Part shown: one piece after another, positions 1-8,609 of the stretch
Numbering within the stretch: position 1 is the stretch's first letter
How the letters are laid out: each line of letters starts with the position of its first letter
Assembly (NCBI RefSeq): GCF_000633595.2
Contig: NZ_JIBU02000048.1
Location: 124,001 to 188,000 of the forward strand
Length of the DNA: 64,000 nucleotides
Source: Clostridium drakei
GTDB lineage: Bacteria; Bacillota; Clostridia; Clostridiales; Clostridiaceae
Reading direction: 5' to 3'
Notes under the pieces: model-generated
Told to the model about the DNA's origin: nothing
The model's database searches: none
Seen by the model: only the letters and a program-made list of their open reading frames with translations
Made by a program: the position numbers and the translations under genes

Positions 1-543
1 AGAGATAAGACAGGAAATAGACGTTATTGGCCTGTGCTTGTAGGAATAAATAAAATTAATAAAAATTTATGGAAAGAAATGAATCAATATGAAATAGATC
101 AAATATGGGCAGAAGCTTTGAAGCTTTGGGAGGATGGGGAGGATTTATTCCTTGCACCCGATATAGAAAAAGAAGCTGTTAAGGTTCAAGCACAGCATAC
201 AGAAGAAAGTTCTAAGGAAGGCTTAATTAGAGAATATCTTAATAGGAGGCTACCTGAAAACTGGAAAGATCTCGATATTGGAGCACGCAGACTTTTTATC
301 CATGGTACTGATTTTGGAGAAGCTAAAGAAGGTACTATTCAAAGGGATAAGGTATGTGCTATGGAAATATGGGTAGAGCTTTTTCAAGCAGATCCAAAAC
401 AGATGACACCTGTTCAAGCAAGAGAAATTAATGATATTTTAAGAAAAATTGAAGGATGGAAACCTTATTGTAAAGGAACAGGAAAACTTAAATTTGGAAA
501 AACCTACGGATTGCAAAGAGCATTTATAAAAACGTATCCTTAA
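1..543 (+). CDS. VapE-family phage primase/helicase, C-terminal part
   Basis: The reading frame is open from base 1, so the gene starts outside the window. The first residues read RDKTGNRRYWPV, the diagnostic 'RDKTGNRRFWPV' stretch of virulence-associated protein E (VapE, PF05272). This is followed by the usual helical end with DQIWAEA. VapE proteins are superfamily 3 helicase-like replication proteins of prophages and phage satellites. About 180 residues are visible. Two small phage-type genes and a late-regulator-like gene follow on the same strand, so this is probably the tail of a prophage or satellite. The family call rests on the motif and length and is fairly secure; the phage type cannot be told. 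Confidence 0.85.
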   Translation, partial: RDKTGNRRYWPVLVGINKINKNLWKEMNQYEIDQIWAEALKLWEDGEDLFLAPDIEKEAVKVQAQHTEESSKEGLIREYLNRRLPENWKDLDIGARRLFIHGTDFGEAKEGTIQRDKVCAMEIWVELFQADPKQMTPVQAREINDILRKIEGWKPYCKGTGKLKFGKTYGLQRAFIKTYP

Positions 544-822
544 AGAAAAATATAGTATCCATAAAATGCAGCATGGATACGGTTAAGGATACGCCTGAAA
601 GCTAGTAAATACAGGGAATTTGGGCTTATTGGTATCCTATATATCCTTATTATTATTATATAGAGATATGTGAAATATAGAAATAGGTATATACCTTATA
701 TTTATATAGGGGTAAGGGTAATAGAGAAGGAGTTTTATGGATATGTGGATACCATTTGGTAGAGGGGTCTATATTTTAAAAGTTGCTTCACAATATGAAA
801 AGTATGTGAAGGAGTGATTGAA

Positions 823-1017
823 TTGAAGGTTATTAAAGAACAAAGAAATAGAGGCTATATAATAACTGTTTTGATAGGAACTCATGGGCAAAATAGTTAT
901 TGGACATCACCACCTATATATGGTGTAGATAATCACCATTATAATTTTGAAAAAGAATATTTAGTTGGTAGATATCCAATGATTAATACAAAAGAAAAAG
1001 CTGAAACATTTTCATGA
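823..1017 (+). CDS. Small phage-type hypothetical protein
   Basis: A 64-residue protein of unknown function downstream of the VapE gene. I chose the TTG at 823 because GGAG at 811-814 sits about 8 bases before it; an in-frame GTG at 814 overlaps that site. The stop is TGA at 1015-1017, and the same frame stays open afterwards into the next small ORF. I do not recognise a domain. It could be an intact small gene or the first half of a protein broken by that TGA. Confidence 0.4.
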   Translation: MKVIKEQRNRGYIITVLIGTHGQNSYWTSPPIYGVDNHHYNFEKEYLVGRYPMINTKEKAETFS

Positions 1018-1065
1018 TTATATAAAAATCTGTGGATTGAAGTAACTCCATATCAATTAGAACTA

Positions 1066-1287
1066 ATGAAGCACTGTATAGGATTAGACTACAAGAAAAA
1101 ACCATATAGAAATTATTTTTGTACTTGTCCAGGTGATAAAGATTGGAATGAACTTGTGGACAAAGGATTGGCGATTAAGAGTAAAAAAGAACCTAATAAT
1201 GGTTGCATATACTTTTGGTTAAGTAGACAAGGCGTTGAATATGTATTAGAAAAGTCTGTAGGAGAGAAAGTTTATAATGAACTTTAA
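1066..1287 (+). CDS. Small phage-type protein, possibly longer at the N-terminus
   Basis: A 73-residue frame beginning MKHCIGLDYKKK, with two cysteines near the front (FCTC) and an aromatic-rich end. No good ribosome binding site precedes ATG 1066. The frame is open upstream to 1018 and encodes a plausible N-terminus (WIEVTPYQLELMKHC), so either an unusual start codon is used or this is the 3' part of a gene cut by the TGA at 1015-1017. Its position after VapE suggests a phage accessory gene. Function unknown. Confidence 0.45.
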   Translation: MKHCIGLDYKKKPYRNYFCTCPGDKDWNELVDKGLAIKSKKEPNNGCIYFWLSRQGVEYVLEKSVGEKVYNEL

Positions 1288-1306
1288 TTCGTAAAGTGAA
1301 ATAAAT

Positions 1307-1470
1307 ACGATGTAAATGCTGAAGAAAGAAATACGAACGATGGTCTTTGAAAATGGAATAATGCAGTGTTAAAAATTCCTATCTTTCTATATAGTAATGA
1401 AAATGTATAGATGTTATGGTATAATTTTCATGTTAATTAAATCGCAGTTGTAAAATATTTTTTAACAAAG
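1307..1470 (+). repeat. Module A copy 1 with promoter-like tail
   Basis: It begins with a GATGTAAATGCTGAA stretch, continues with ACGAACGATGGTCTTTG, GAATAATGCAGTGTT and a spacer, and ends in ATGGTATAATTTTC, which looks like an extended -10 box. It lies directly upstream of the membrane protein gene at 1527. Other copies precede the genes at 6084, 8610, 29269 and 36470. Confidence 0.6.
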
Positions 1471-1526
1471 TTAACTCGATTATTTCATTTATAAAGGTAT
1501 TTAATAAAGACTATGGTGGTGATTAA

Positions 1527-2330
1527 TTGATAAACTTAAGAGAGATTAGAATTTCTATATTATACTTTTTTTATACTGCAATGATGGTACTAGTAATATT
1601 TTTTGTAAGAAAATATCACTTACTAACTGGAGATATAAGGAACATAAGTGTTGGTGATATAATTCTTGTCATTATCGTTACCTTTATCATATTAGCTATA
1701 ATTCCATGTATAGCAGTCTCTATTTATCATATAGTTAAGGCAGTAAGATATGATAAGGTTTATTATAAAGAAAAGCATTATGGTGAATGGCATTATTCAA
1801 GAGGTGAATGGACAAGTTTTATTAATAATAATTATAAAGTAAATACTAGGATTGAAGTTAAGTCTTTTAAAAAAGCCGCAGTATATTTTAGTGTTGTTGT
1901 ATTTATTGCTTTTTTGCTATATTTTTTAACAAACATTAAAGATACAAAGCGTATTGTAGTTTATATATTAATTGCAGTTGCAAGTTTTCTTATATATTTT
2001 ATACCAGTAATGATTAGAAATAAAATAAGTATGATTGACCATATATTATTCACAAACCGCAACGTTATCTTGATGGGAGGCACTATTATTATAAACGGAG
2101 AGATTTTCAATTTAGATATTCCATTAAAAAAAGAATTGATGAAAAAGCAAATAAGGAATGGCAATATTGAAATTGAATATGCAGTTCCTGCTAGATATTC
2201 AGATAAATACTCTAATAAACGGTATTTGAATGTGAAGGATATAAAGAGACTAATAATACCAATACCTCCTGATAAATATGAGGAAGCGAAAAAATACATT
2301 AAGGCACCACTTCCCATTCAGAATAGATGA
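1527..2330 (+). CDS. Four-helix membrane protein with soluble C-terminal domain
   Basis: A 267-residue protein starting at TTG after a GGTGGTGA site. Hydrophobic segments lie near residues 10-27, 43-70, 113-134 and 141-163. A charged loop sits between the second and third, and a soluble domain of roughly 100 residues ends the protein. I do not recognise the family. The gene stands alone between module A (promoter-like) and module B (terminator), one of the cleanest single-gene units in the window. Confidence 0.6.
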   Translation: MINLREIRISILYFFYTAMMVLVIFFVRKYHLLTGDIRNISVGDIILVIIVTFIILAIIPCIAVSIYHIVKAVRYDKVYYKEKHYGEWHYSRGEWTSFINNNYKVNTRIEVKSFKKAAVYFSVVVFIAFLLYFLTNIKDTKRIVVYILIAVASFLIYFIPVMIRNKISMIDHILFTNRNVILMGGTIIINGEIFNLDIPLKKELMKKQIRNGNIEIEYAVPARYSDKYSNKRYLNVKDIKRLIIPIPPDKYEEAKKYIKAPLPIQNR

Positions 2331-2400
2331 TAGAGAATAGCTAAGTTGAGTTTTTGAATAAATTAGAGAAAATATCCATGAAAAGTTGATTTGCTATATT

Positions 2401-2490
2401 CTTATTTAACGAAATAATTGAAAAAGCGAATAATTTTTATGAACACTGCATTATTCAATTTTGAATTTTGCGGTGTTTTTGCGTCGCATA
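2401..2490 (+). terminator. Module B copy 1
   Basis: AACACTGCATTATTCA pairs with TGAATTTTGCGGTGTT and is followed by TTTTTGCGTCGCA. The outer bases (AACGAAATAATTG on the left, GCGTCGC on the right) belong to the family's longer imperfect inverted repeat. It lies 70 bases after the membrane protein gene. Confidence 0.7.
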
Positions 2491-2857
2491 ACAAATATAA
2501 AGTGTACTTATTGTAAATTTTAAATTTTCTTCCCATTAATTAGTAGAGCCTAAAAGAAATTATATTATTGAGGTTTGTTTATTAAAGTTAAGAAAGCTTT
2601 GGGCAAATTTATTAGCTGCAGTAATGGAGTATTCCTCCAGGGTCACATCCGATAAGATTGTCCAAAGCAAAAATAATAATTGGTTAAAAGACAATCCTTT
2701 TGTATTAAAGCCATTACTTTAAAAAAGCAGTAGCTGGATGTGGTATAAATTATAGAAAGGCTATTAAGTGAGAAAATGCTTAAATAATTTATGAGTAATT
2801 TGAAAAAACTGTGAAAGTTGCGTTAAAAAATAAAGTTAGAGATTGGGGGATGAGAGT
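2491..2857 (+). pseudogene. Stretch with sigma-factor 3' remnant
   Basis: This gap has no intact gene. It begins with a fragment of module C (AAAGTGTACTTATTG). Around 2690-2795 it carries a decayed 3' end of a sigma-factor gene: the translated piece TLKKAVAGCGINYRKAIK matches TLRKAAADCGINYRRAIK of the intact sigma gene at 23517-24059. Its upstream half is missing and the remaining frame is broken. The same remnant recurs near 6668 and 11330. Confidence 0.6.
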
Positions 2858-3337
2858 GTGGAAACTAGAGAATATGTGGAGTATCTTTTGAAAAATTATA
2901 ATGAAATATTGAAAGATATAGATCAATTAAAGTTTGAGTACAAAGCATTTAAGGATTTAGAATCAGAGGAAGTTATAGAAGTTCTTAATTTTTCATCAGC
3001 AAGTGGTGATAGAGTTATAACAAGTAATATTTCAGATAAAACCTGTAAGATAGCTTTAGTATATAATGAGGTTGCAAAGAGAATGAATAAGGAAAGCAGA
3101 CAAGAAATTTATAAGATGATGAAGGCTGCAGAGTTTGAGATTACAAGATTGAATTATTGTATAGAAAGATTAGAACCGAAGATTAGAGAAGTTATAAAGA
3201 AAATATTTATGGAAAAGCTTTCATGGAGTAATGTATGTCAAAAATGTTCAATTAGTGAAAAAACTTTAAATAAGTATAAAAATAGAGGTATTGATGAGAT
3301 TACATCTATGTTTAATTTGAGTAGGTTGGTAAGTTAA
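2858..3337 (+). CDS. Phage late-regulator-like protein (RinA/ArpU/DUF1492 type)
   Basis: About 159 residues. GTG 2858 is preceded at a good distance by GGGGGATG, so I prefer it to TTG 2843. The N-terminal half is helical and charged. The C-terminal part (around residues 115-155) reads like a region-4-type helix-turn-helix, with SWSNVCQKCSISEKTLNKYK. Proteins of this shape activate late genes or control packaging in phages of Firmicutes. A truncated copy of its last 25 residues occurs at about 6785-6861. The family assignment is by shape and could be wrong in detail. Confidence 0.55.
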   Translation: METREYVEYLLKNYNEILKDIDQLKFEYKAFKDLESEEVIEVLNFSSASGDRVITSNISDKTCKIALVYNEVAKRMNKESRQEIYKMMKAAEFEITRLNYCIERLEPKIREVIKKIFMEKLSWSNVCQKCSISEKTLNKYKNRGIDEITSMFNLSRLVS

Positions 3338-3573
3338 TTAGTAATGGACAATGGAAAAGTAATAAAATATAAGAGAAACAATCTAAACTAAAAATTTGAT
3401 AGTTCACAGTAACATACCACATAGTTATACTATGGTTAAGGGTTTTAAGACAAGACAACCAATATGTAAATAAGATTGATTTTATTTACATAACTACTAG
3501 AATTATGATTCATAAATTATTTATAATAATAATATATGGTATTAAACAATCGTTTTAAATTGTAAGCTGTAAA

Positions 3574-3873
3574 TTGGAATATATAGGAGGTACAATTAAA
3601 AAAGTGATAGGTAGATGGGATCAAAAACAAACAGATGAGAAAGTGCTGTATATACTTAGCAGTATTTGTTCTATAAGCATAATAATATTGGTATGTATGC
3701 AGATTTTAGGTGTTTGGAAAACTGCAATAAATGTATTTGAGCCACTGTTGGGTGTGTTAATGGTAATTCAGACCATTCAGAATTGGAAGAAAAATAAATC
3801 GGTTGCTAAAATTAGTTTATGTGCTGCGATAATTATTTTTGGATTTTCAATTTTTGTATTTGTAATAAGATAA
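3574..3873 (+). CDS. Small membrane protein
   Basis: A 99-residue frame. A strong site, AGGAGG, at about 3584-3589 lies inside the frame rather than before TTG 3574, so translation probably starts at a codon such as GTG 3604, giving about 89 residues. Hydrophobic segments lie at about residues 28-46, 53-66 and 78-98 of the long frame. Function unknown. It resembles small unknown-function or holin-like membrane proteins but has no recognisable motif. Confidence 0.45.
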   Translation: MEYIGGTIKKVIGRWDQKQTDEKVLYILSSICSISIIILVCMQILGVWKTAINVFEPLLGVLMVIQTIQNWKKNKSVAKISLCAAIIIFGFSIFVFVIR

Positions 3874-3875
3874 AG

Positions 3876-4037
3876 TCAATTACCACAAGCTTGGCTGATC
3901 GTGAACTTGTTACAAATTATCTTTTTGATAAAAACATAGAAATAGTTTTGTCGAGTCCATATAAAAGAACTATAGATATTGTTAAACATTTTGCTGATAA
4001 ACATAATATCGTTATAAAAGTTAAAGATTACAGTTGA
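3876..4037 (+). pseudogene. Histidine phosphatase (phosphoglycerate mutase-like) fragment
   Basis: The translation contains LADRELVTNYLFDKNIEIV and LSSPYKRTIDIVKHFADKH, typical of the segment after the RHG motif in histidine phosphatases. The N-terminal RHG motif and the C-terminal half are both absent, and no start signal is seen. I read it as a gene remnant left between the membrane protein gene and ftsX. Confidence 0.65.
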
Positions 4038-4084
4038 TTAAATCAAATGTTAGGATAAGGCGGAAAAAGAGGTATTAATAATTT

Positions 4085-4906
4085 ATGAAGATTAGTAATT
4101 TAAATTTATTTTTAATAAATGCTTTAAAAAGTATTAGAAGAAATGCTAATAATAGTGTTTCTTCCATTGTCACAGTTACCTTAACATTATTTATTTTAGA
4201 ATTATTCTTATTATTCATGTTAAATGTTAAAGCAGGAATGATTGGAATATATTCTGAGTTTGAAGTGCAGGTAACTTTAAAAGATAATATAAAAGCTGAA
4301 GAACAGCAAAAAATATATAATAAAATAAAGAAGATAAATGGTGCAATTGATATTACTCTTGAAAATAATTTTACTACATCAGTATCATATATAATTAAAG
4401 CAAATGGACCAGATGATATACCAAAAATAATTTCTCAAATTAATGGATTACAAGGTATAAATAAAATTAAAGGTGGACAAAGTGTTCCAAGAAGAATTTT
4501 AGCACTTTCTAAAATAGGTGAATTGGTAGGAGCAATACTTCTTATTATGTTTATAGTAGTATCATTTTTCTTAATTAAAAATACAATAAAGATTGCTATA
4601 TACCCAAGACGTAGTGAGATTGGTATAATGCAGTATATTGGTGCAACAGATTGGTTTATAAGATGGTCATTTATTCTTGAAGAAGTGATAAATGGATTTT
4701 TAGGTTCAATTTTAGCAGTAATAATAATTTATTTATTATACAGTTATATATATAAACAAGTAAATCCATATTTATCAACAATGTTTATTATCTCTATAAA
4801 TCCTTATTTTATACTTACCATAATGTCATGGAGCTTCATTCTTATTGGAATAATTATAAGTGCTATGGGAACTATTTTTGTCATGAGAGAGTTCTTAATA
4901 GATTAA
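4085..4906 (+). CDS. ftsX: FtsX-like cell division permease, orphan copy
   Basis: A 273-residue protein with FtsX topology. A short cytoplasmic N-terminus (NALKSIRRNANNS) precedes TM1 at about 27-48. An extracellular domain runs over about 50-145, and three more TM helices lie near 150-170, 197-222 and 240-268. FtsX works with the ATPase FtsE to activate peptidoglycan hydrolases at the septum. Here there is no ftsE next to it, which is unusual because ftsE-ftsX are normally co-transcribed. It is also a little short for the family and probably a second copy besides the housekeeping one. It may be a diverged copy working with the chromosomal FtsE, or non-functional. Confidence 0.8.
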   Translation: MKISNLNLFLINALKSIRRNANNSVSSIVTVTLTLFILELFLLFMLNVKAGMIGIYSEFEVQVTLKDNIKAEEQQKIYNKIKKINGAIDITLENNFTTSVSYIIKANGPDDIPKIISQINGLQGINKIKGGQSVPRRILALSKIGELVGAILLIMFIVVSFFLIKNTIKIAIYPRRSEIGIMQYIGATDWFIRWSFILEEVINGFLGSILAVIIIYLLYSYIYKQVNPYLSTMFIISINPYFILTIMSWSFILIGIIISAMGTIFVMREFLID

Positions 4907-5167
4907 AAAACACAATGTAGATTTAAAATAAAGTTTTAATTAAGCATATTTCAAATATATAAACTTAATATTTAAATTTGTCCATTTTTATTAAAATTTT
5001 CTAATAATACACTTATTAGTTGTAAATACAATATAAATGTATAAATATAAATATATAGATGTTATTTTAAATAAATTAGAGGATAAGGAAGACAAAGATA
5101 ATAAATTTTAGTTTTTCTTTTATCTATGAACAATTGTAATATATTATGAAAGTTAAGGTGAAAATAT

Positions 5168-5671
5168 ATGGATATTGAAATTATAAGACAAAGTGTAAGT
5201 AAGAATCTAAATCAAATTGATGATATTATTAGGAAAGATATACAGAATCTAATGAAAAACTATAAAATTGAACTAAAATCTTTGAGCAAAATAACTGGAA
5301 TAGATGACATATTGTTAAAAGAGTTTATGGATGGAAAAAATATTTTCTTCGACTTTTTTATAAATTTAAAGAATTTTAATGAGAATAATAATTCAAATAC
5401 CTCAAACCCTACATATTTATTAAATATAATTCCTATGTTATCTGATGGGGTATTGATGATAAGTGAAGATGACAGAATTAAAGGAGTAATAGATATACTA
5501 ATAGGTGAGTTTGAAATTAAATATGAAACTTTAGCGATATGTGCAAAACTTAAATTAGAGGATGTTCAAAATTTTATGAACGACACCAATTCTATTTCCA
5601 TTGAGAAAAAATATAAGTTAGCAGTAGCAAGTTTATTTTTGCATTACCTATTTAAAAGATTACCTAATTAA
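5168..5671 (+). CDS. Putative helix-turn-helix protein
   Basis: A 167-residue, mostly helical protein starting at ATG after AGTTAAGGTG. Residues about 30-60 (LSKITGIDDILLKEFMDGK) and 120-140 look like XRE-type helix-turn-helix segments, but the recognition helix is not classic. Function unknown. A remnant encoding VIDIPIGEFEIKCEA, matching its VIDILIGEFEIKYETL, lies at about 28770-28817, so the gene was duplicated elsewhere in the array. Module B follows only 12 bases after the stop. Confidence 0.45.
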   Translation: MDIEIIRQSVSKNLNQIDDIIRKDIQNLMKNYKIELKSLSKITGIDDILLKEFMDGKNIFFDFFINLKNFNENNNSNTSNPTYLLNIIPMLSDGVLMISEDDRIKGVIDILIGEFEIKYETLAICAKLKLEDVQNFMNDTNSISIEKKYKLAVASLFLHYLFKRLPN

Positions 5672-5683
5672 TTTACAATATTT

Positions 5684-5768
5684 ATATTTGACACAACAAC
5701 TGAAAAAACGAACAATTTTCAAAAACACTGCATTATTCAAAGTTGAATTATGTGGTGTTTTTGCGATA
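5684..5768 (+). terminator. Module B copy 2
   Basis: It reads GACACAACAACTGAAAAAAC, then AAACACTGCATTATTCA, a short loop, and TGAATTATGTGGTGTTTTT. The hairpin plus T-tract fits a rho-independent terminator for the gene at 5168. Confidence 0.7.
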
Positions 5769-5847
5769 GCTAAAAATCATCCTTTACTATTAACTCTTCA
5801 TTATTAATTCTTAACTTGTGAAGCTTTGCTTTGCATTATGAAATTTA

Positions 5848-6015
5848 TGCGATGTAAGTGCTGAAAATGGAACTACGAACGATGATTTTTGAAAATCGAA
5901 TAATGTGGTGTTAGGATTTATGCAATTTTTGAAAAATCAATAAAAATATAGAATGTTTTTTGTGAAATTAATAAAAAATATAGAATATTGTGGTATAATT
6001 TTCTTATTAATTAAA
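5848..6015 (+). repeat. Module A copy 2 with promoter-like tail
   Basis: It starts TGCGATGTAAGTGCTGAAAA, has ACGAACGATGATTTTTG and GAATAATGTGGTGTT, and ends with TGTGGTATAATTTTC, an extended -10-like sequence 70 bases before the desulfidase gene. Modules B2 and A2 together fill the whole 5672-6083 gap. Confidence 0.6.
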
Positions 6016-6083
6016 CCTCAATTATGTTGACTTATTTTATAAGATCAGAGAAATCTAGCGTATGAAGAAAGGAATGAAGTATT

Positions 6084-6635
6084 ATGTTTAATGATAAGAG
6101 AGGCAAAAAAGTTGTTCTTGTTGCACATTGTGTATTAAATCAAAATGCTAAAATAGATCAATGTGCTCATTATCTTGGTGCTATTAAGGAGGTAGCAGAG
6201 ATTTTGATAAATAATGGAGTTGGTATAATACAGATGCCTTGTCCTGAAATGCTTTATTTAGGACTCGATAGAGAAGTAGATAAATCAACAAAGCCTACTG
6301 TTGAGTCAGAGGATTCTCGAGTATTTGAACGTATGTCTGAAGATAACTCACAAGCATTATGCAAAAAAATTGCTAATAATATTGTTTATCAGATTAAAGA
6401 ATACCAAAAACATAACTTTGAAGTAATTGGACTTATAGGGATTAATGGTTCTCCTACCTGTGGTATAGAAACAGCATGGGCAGAAGGCATAGAAACTAAT
6501 GAAAATGGAGTGTTTATCAAACTATTAAAGGATGAATTATGTAAAAATAATATTTCTATTAATATGGTAGGCATAAAAGCTTATAATCTTGAGTTAGCAG
6601 TTAAATCCGTTAAGGAAATGCTAGATAGTTTCTAA
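6084..6635 (+). CDS. TudS-related (DUF523-like) putative desulfidase
   Basis: A 183-residue protein whose ATG follows AGAAAGGAATG. Conserved cysteines occur in AHCVLNQNAK near the N-terminus, in MPCPEM, and in GSPTCGIE in the C-terminal half. This pattern is that of TudS thiouracil desulfidase and related DUF523 proteins, which bind a [4Fe-4S] cluster and remove sulfur from thiolated substrates. The substrate cannot be told from sequence. It is a single-gene unit between module A2 and a damaged module B. Confidence 0.75.
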   Translation: MFNDKRGKKVVLVAHCVLNQNAKIDQCAHYLGAIKEVAEILINNGVGIIQMPCPEMLYLGLDREVDKSTKPTVESEDSRVFERMSEDNSQALCKKIANNIVYQIKEYQKHNFEVIGLIGINGSPTCGIETAWAEGIETNENGVFIKLLKDELCKNNISINMVGIKAYNLELAVKSVKEMLDSF

Positions 6636-6649
6636 AACTTCTTAATTTA

Positions 6650-6861
6650 GTGATACAACTGAAAAAAAGACAATCCTTGTGTATTAAAGCCATTACTTTA
6701 AAAAAGCAGCAGCTGAATGTGGTATAAATTATAGAAAGGCTATTAAGTGAGAAAATGCTTAAATAATTTATGAGTAATTTGAAAAAACTTTAAACAAGTA
6801 TAAAAATAAAGGTATTGATGAAATTACAGCTATGTTTAATTTGAGTAGACTGGTGAGTTAA
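6650..6861 (+). pseudogene. Fused remnant: module B start, sigma 3' end, phage-regulator 3' end
   Basis: It begins like module B (ATACAACTGAAAAAA), then switches to the sigma remnant also seen at 2690 (TLKKAAAECGINYRKAIK). From GAAAAAACT on it continues as the last 25 codons of the 2858-3337 gene (TLNKYKNKGIDEITAMFNLS). Relative to the 2.69-3.34 kb segment, about 450 bp between two copies of TGAAAAAACT are missing. No intact gene lies in 6636-6999; the rest is AT-rich with a possible promoter TATAATA before fic. Confidence 0.7.
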
Positions 6862-6999
6862 TTACCAGTCTTTTAATAAATACTGTTTTAAAAAGATGAA
6901 ATTTAAATTTTACAACAAAAAAGGTTTATTTTTGTTGCAAATATTATAATATATATAGTATATAATAAAAATCAAGAAATTTATATTGGAGTGGAGAAT

Positions 7000-8133
7000 A
7001 TGGCAAAAGCATATGAGCCTTTCAAATCACCCATAGATAATTTAATTAACATTAATGAATTTATTAATGAATTATTAGAAGCAAACAAATTAGTTGGAGT
7101 ATATCAGGTGTTATTAAATAGATCTAAAATAGATCCAGAATTGTTATTAACACCTATAACATTACAAGAAGCAATACAATCAACTAAAATAGAAGGAACT
7201 CAGGTTACTTTAGATGACATGCTTGAATATGGAGCTGATGAAAATAAAAAAACAAATGATATTCAAGAAGTATTAAATTATTCTGAAGCCTTAAGAGTTG
7301 GTGAAGGTTTGATAGGAAGAATACCTATATCAACAAGATTAATTAGGGAAATGCATGAAATATTATTATCTGGTGATGTAAGAGGAAAAAATAGAAATCC
7401 TGGTGAATTTAGAAGAATTCGAAATTTTATAGGACCAGAAGGATGTACAATTCAAACTGCTTCGTATATACCACCAGAACCACAGCTTGTTCCTGAATAT
7501 ATGAGTAATTTAGAAAAATACATAAATGAACCTAAGGACAATTTACATGATTTAATAAGAATAGCAATTATCCATGCTCAATTTGAAACTATACATCCAT
7601 TTTTAGATGGTAATGGAAGAATAGGAAGAATACTTATACCATTATATTTATTTGATAAGGGTGTTATTGATTCACCAAATTTCTTTATAAGTGAAAGCTT
7701 AGAAAAAGATAAGTTTAAGTATTATAAGTTGTTAAATGATATAAGAATTGAAGTTTGTAATGAGGATGATAAATGCAAAATGTTAGCATCACAAAGATGG
7801 AATACATGGATAAAGTTTTTCATAACTGCTATTATAAATCAAGCAAATCAAAATATAAAATTAATTGAGAAGATAGATGAATTATATAATATAACTATAG
7901 ATGAGAGCAGAAAAATAATAAATTCAAACAAATTAATAGATATAGTTAATGTAATGTTTAAACTACCTATATTTAATAAGAAAAGGATATTAGAAATGGT
8001 TGATATACCAAGTAGTACGTTAGGAGTGTATTTGAATAAGTTAGAAGAAAAGCAAATTATTTATTCAGATGGCAAGAGCAGAAATAAAAAATATTATTTC
8101 TATGATTTAATAAATATTTTAAGGCAGCAATAG
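7000..8133 (+). CDS. fic: Fic-domain protein (AMP-transferase type)
   Basis: 377 residues from ATG 7000, which is better placed after GGAGTGGAG than the in-frame GTG at 6991. The Fic core motif HPFLDGNGRIGR is complete at about residues 199-210. An inhibitory-helix sequence STKIEG lies near residues 62-67, so this is a class II Fic with intramolecular autoinhibition. The N-terminus matches the Fic_N domain, and the last ~70 residues form a winged-helix-like domain (ILEMVDIPSSTLGVYLNKLE). Fic proteins transfer AMP from ATP to hydroxyl groups of target proteins. Stand-alone, with no separate antitoxin gene. Target unknown. Confidence 0.9.
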   Translation: MAKAYEPFKSPIDNLININEFINELLEANKLVGVYQVLLNRSKIDPELLLTPITLQEAIQSTKIEGTQVTLDDMLEYGADENKKTNDIQEVLNYSEALRVGEGLIGRIPISTRLIREMHEILLSGDVRGKNRNPGEFRRIRNFIGPEGCTIQTASYIPPEPQLVPEYMSNLEKYINEPKDNLHDLIRIAIIHAQFETIHPFLDGNGRIGRILIPLYLFDKGVIDSPNFFISESLEKDKFKYYKLLNDIRIEVCNEDDKCKMLASQRWNTWIKFFITAIINQANQNIKLIEKIDELYNITIDESRKIINSNKLIDIVNVMFKLPIFNKKRILEMVDIPSSTLGVYLNKLEEKQIIYSDGKSRNKKYYFYDLINILRQQ

Positions 8134-8309
8134 TATAAATAATTCAACTTTCAGAGGTTAAAAATATTACGATGCAACCTTATAAATATTAGTCCTTTTA
8201 AACATATGTTTTGACAATTGATCAGAATATCATTTATCAGTAAGAAATGCTTCCTTAATTGTATTTCAGTAGAAAAAATATATAACTTAGCTTTCGTAGT
8301 TTGAAAAAA
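8134..8309. other. Part of an intergenic stretch (8134-8609), no gene seen
   Basis: AT-rich and without an open frame of interest. It ends with ATATAACTTAGCTTTCG, a short sequence that recurs near 19853 just before another module. It leads directly into module A copy 3. I see no RNA gene here. Confidence 0.4.
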
Positions 8310-8452
8310 TGCGACGTAAATGCTGAAAATTGAAATACGAACGATGATCTTTGAAAATGGAATAATGCAGTGTTAAAGACACCTATACTTTTTATATAAC
8401 CGTGAAAATACATGAAAAAATGGGGTACAATTTTTATATCTATTAAATCACA
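8310..8452 (+). repeat. Module A copy 3 with promoter-like tail
   Basis: It starts TGCGACGTAAATGCTGAAAA, includes ACGAACGATGATCTTTG and GAATAATGCAGTGTTAAAG, and ends with ATGGGGTACAATTTTTA, a weaker -10-like element. It lies upstream of the M28 lipoprotein gene. Confidence 0.6.
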
Positions 8453-8609
8453 ATCATAAATTATTATGTAATAACTTTAACTTTAGTATGAAACAGCTTT
8501 TAAGCAAAGGTATTAGTTTTATTTATAAAGAATATTCTTCAGGATTTTTGAATAGCTATAGTGATAGTAATAAAGAATTATAGTCATGAACTATTTAGGA
8601 GGATTTACC

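Noticed and set aside
1961-2317. 118-codon minus-strand ORF inside the membrane protein gene
   Set aside because: A shadow of a real gene; its translation has no family signal and its start lacks a ribosome site.
7000-8133. Fic toxin with separate antitoxin
   Set aside because: The inhibitory helix sequence is inside the protein (class II), and no small antitoxin gene is next to it.
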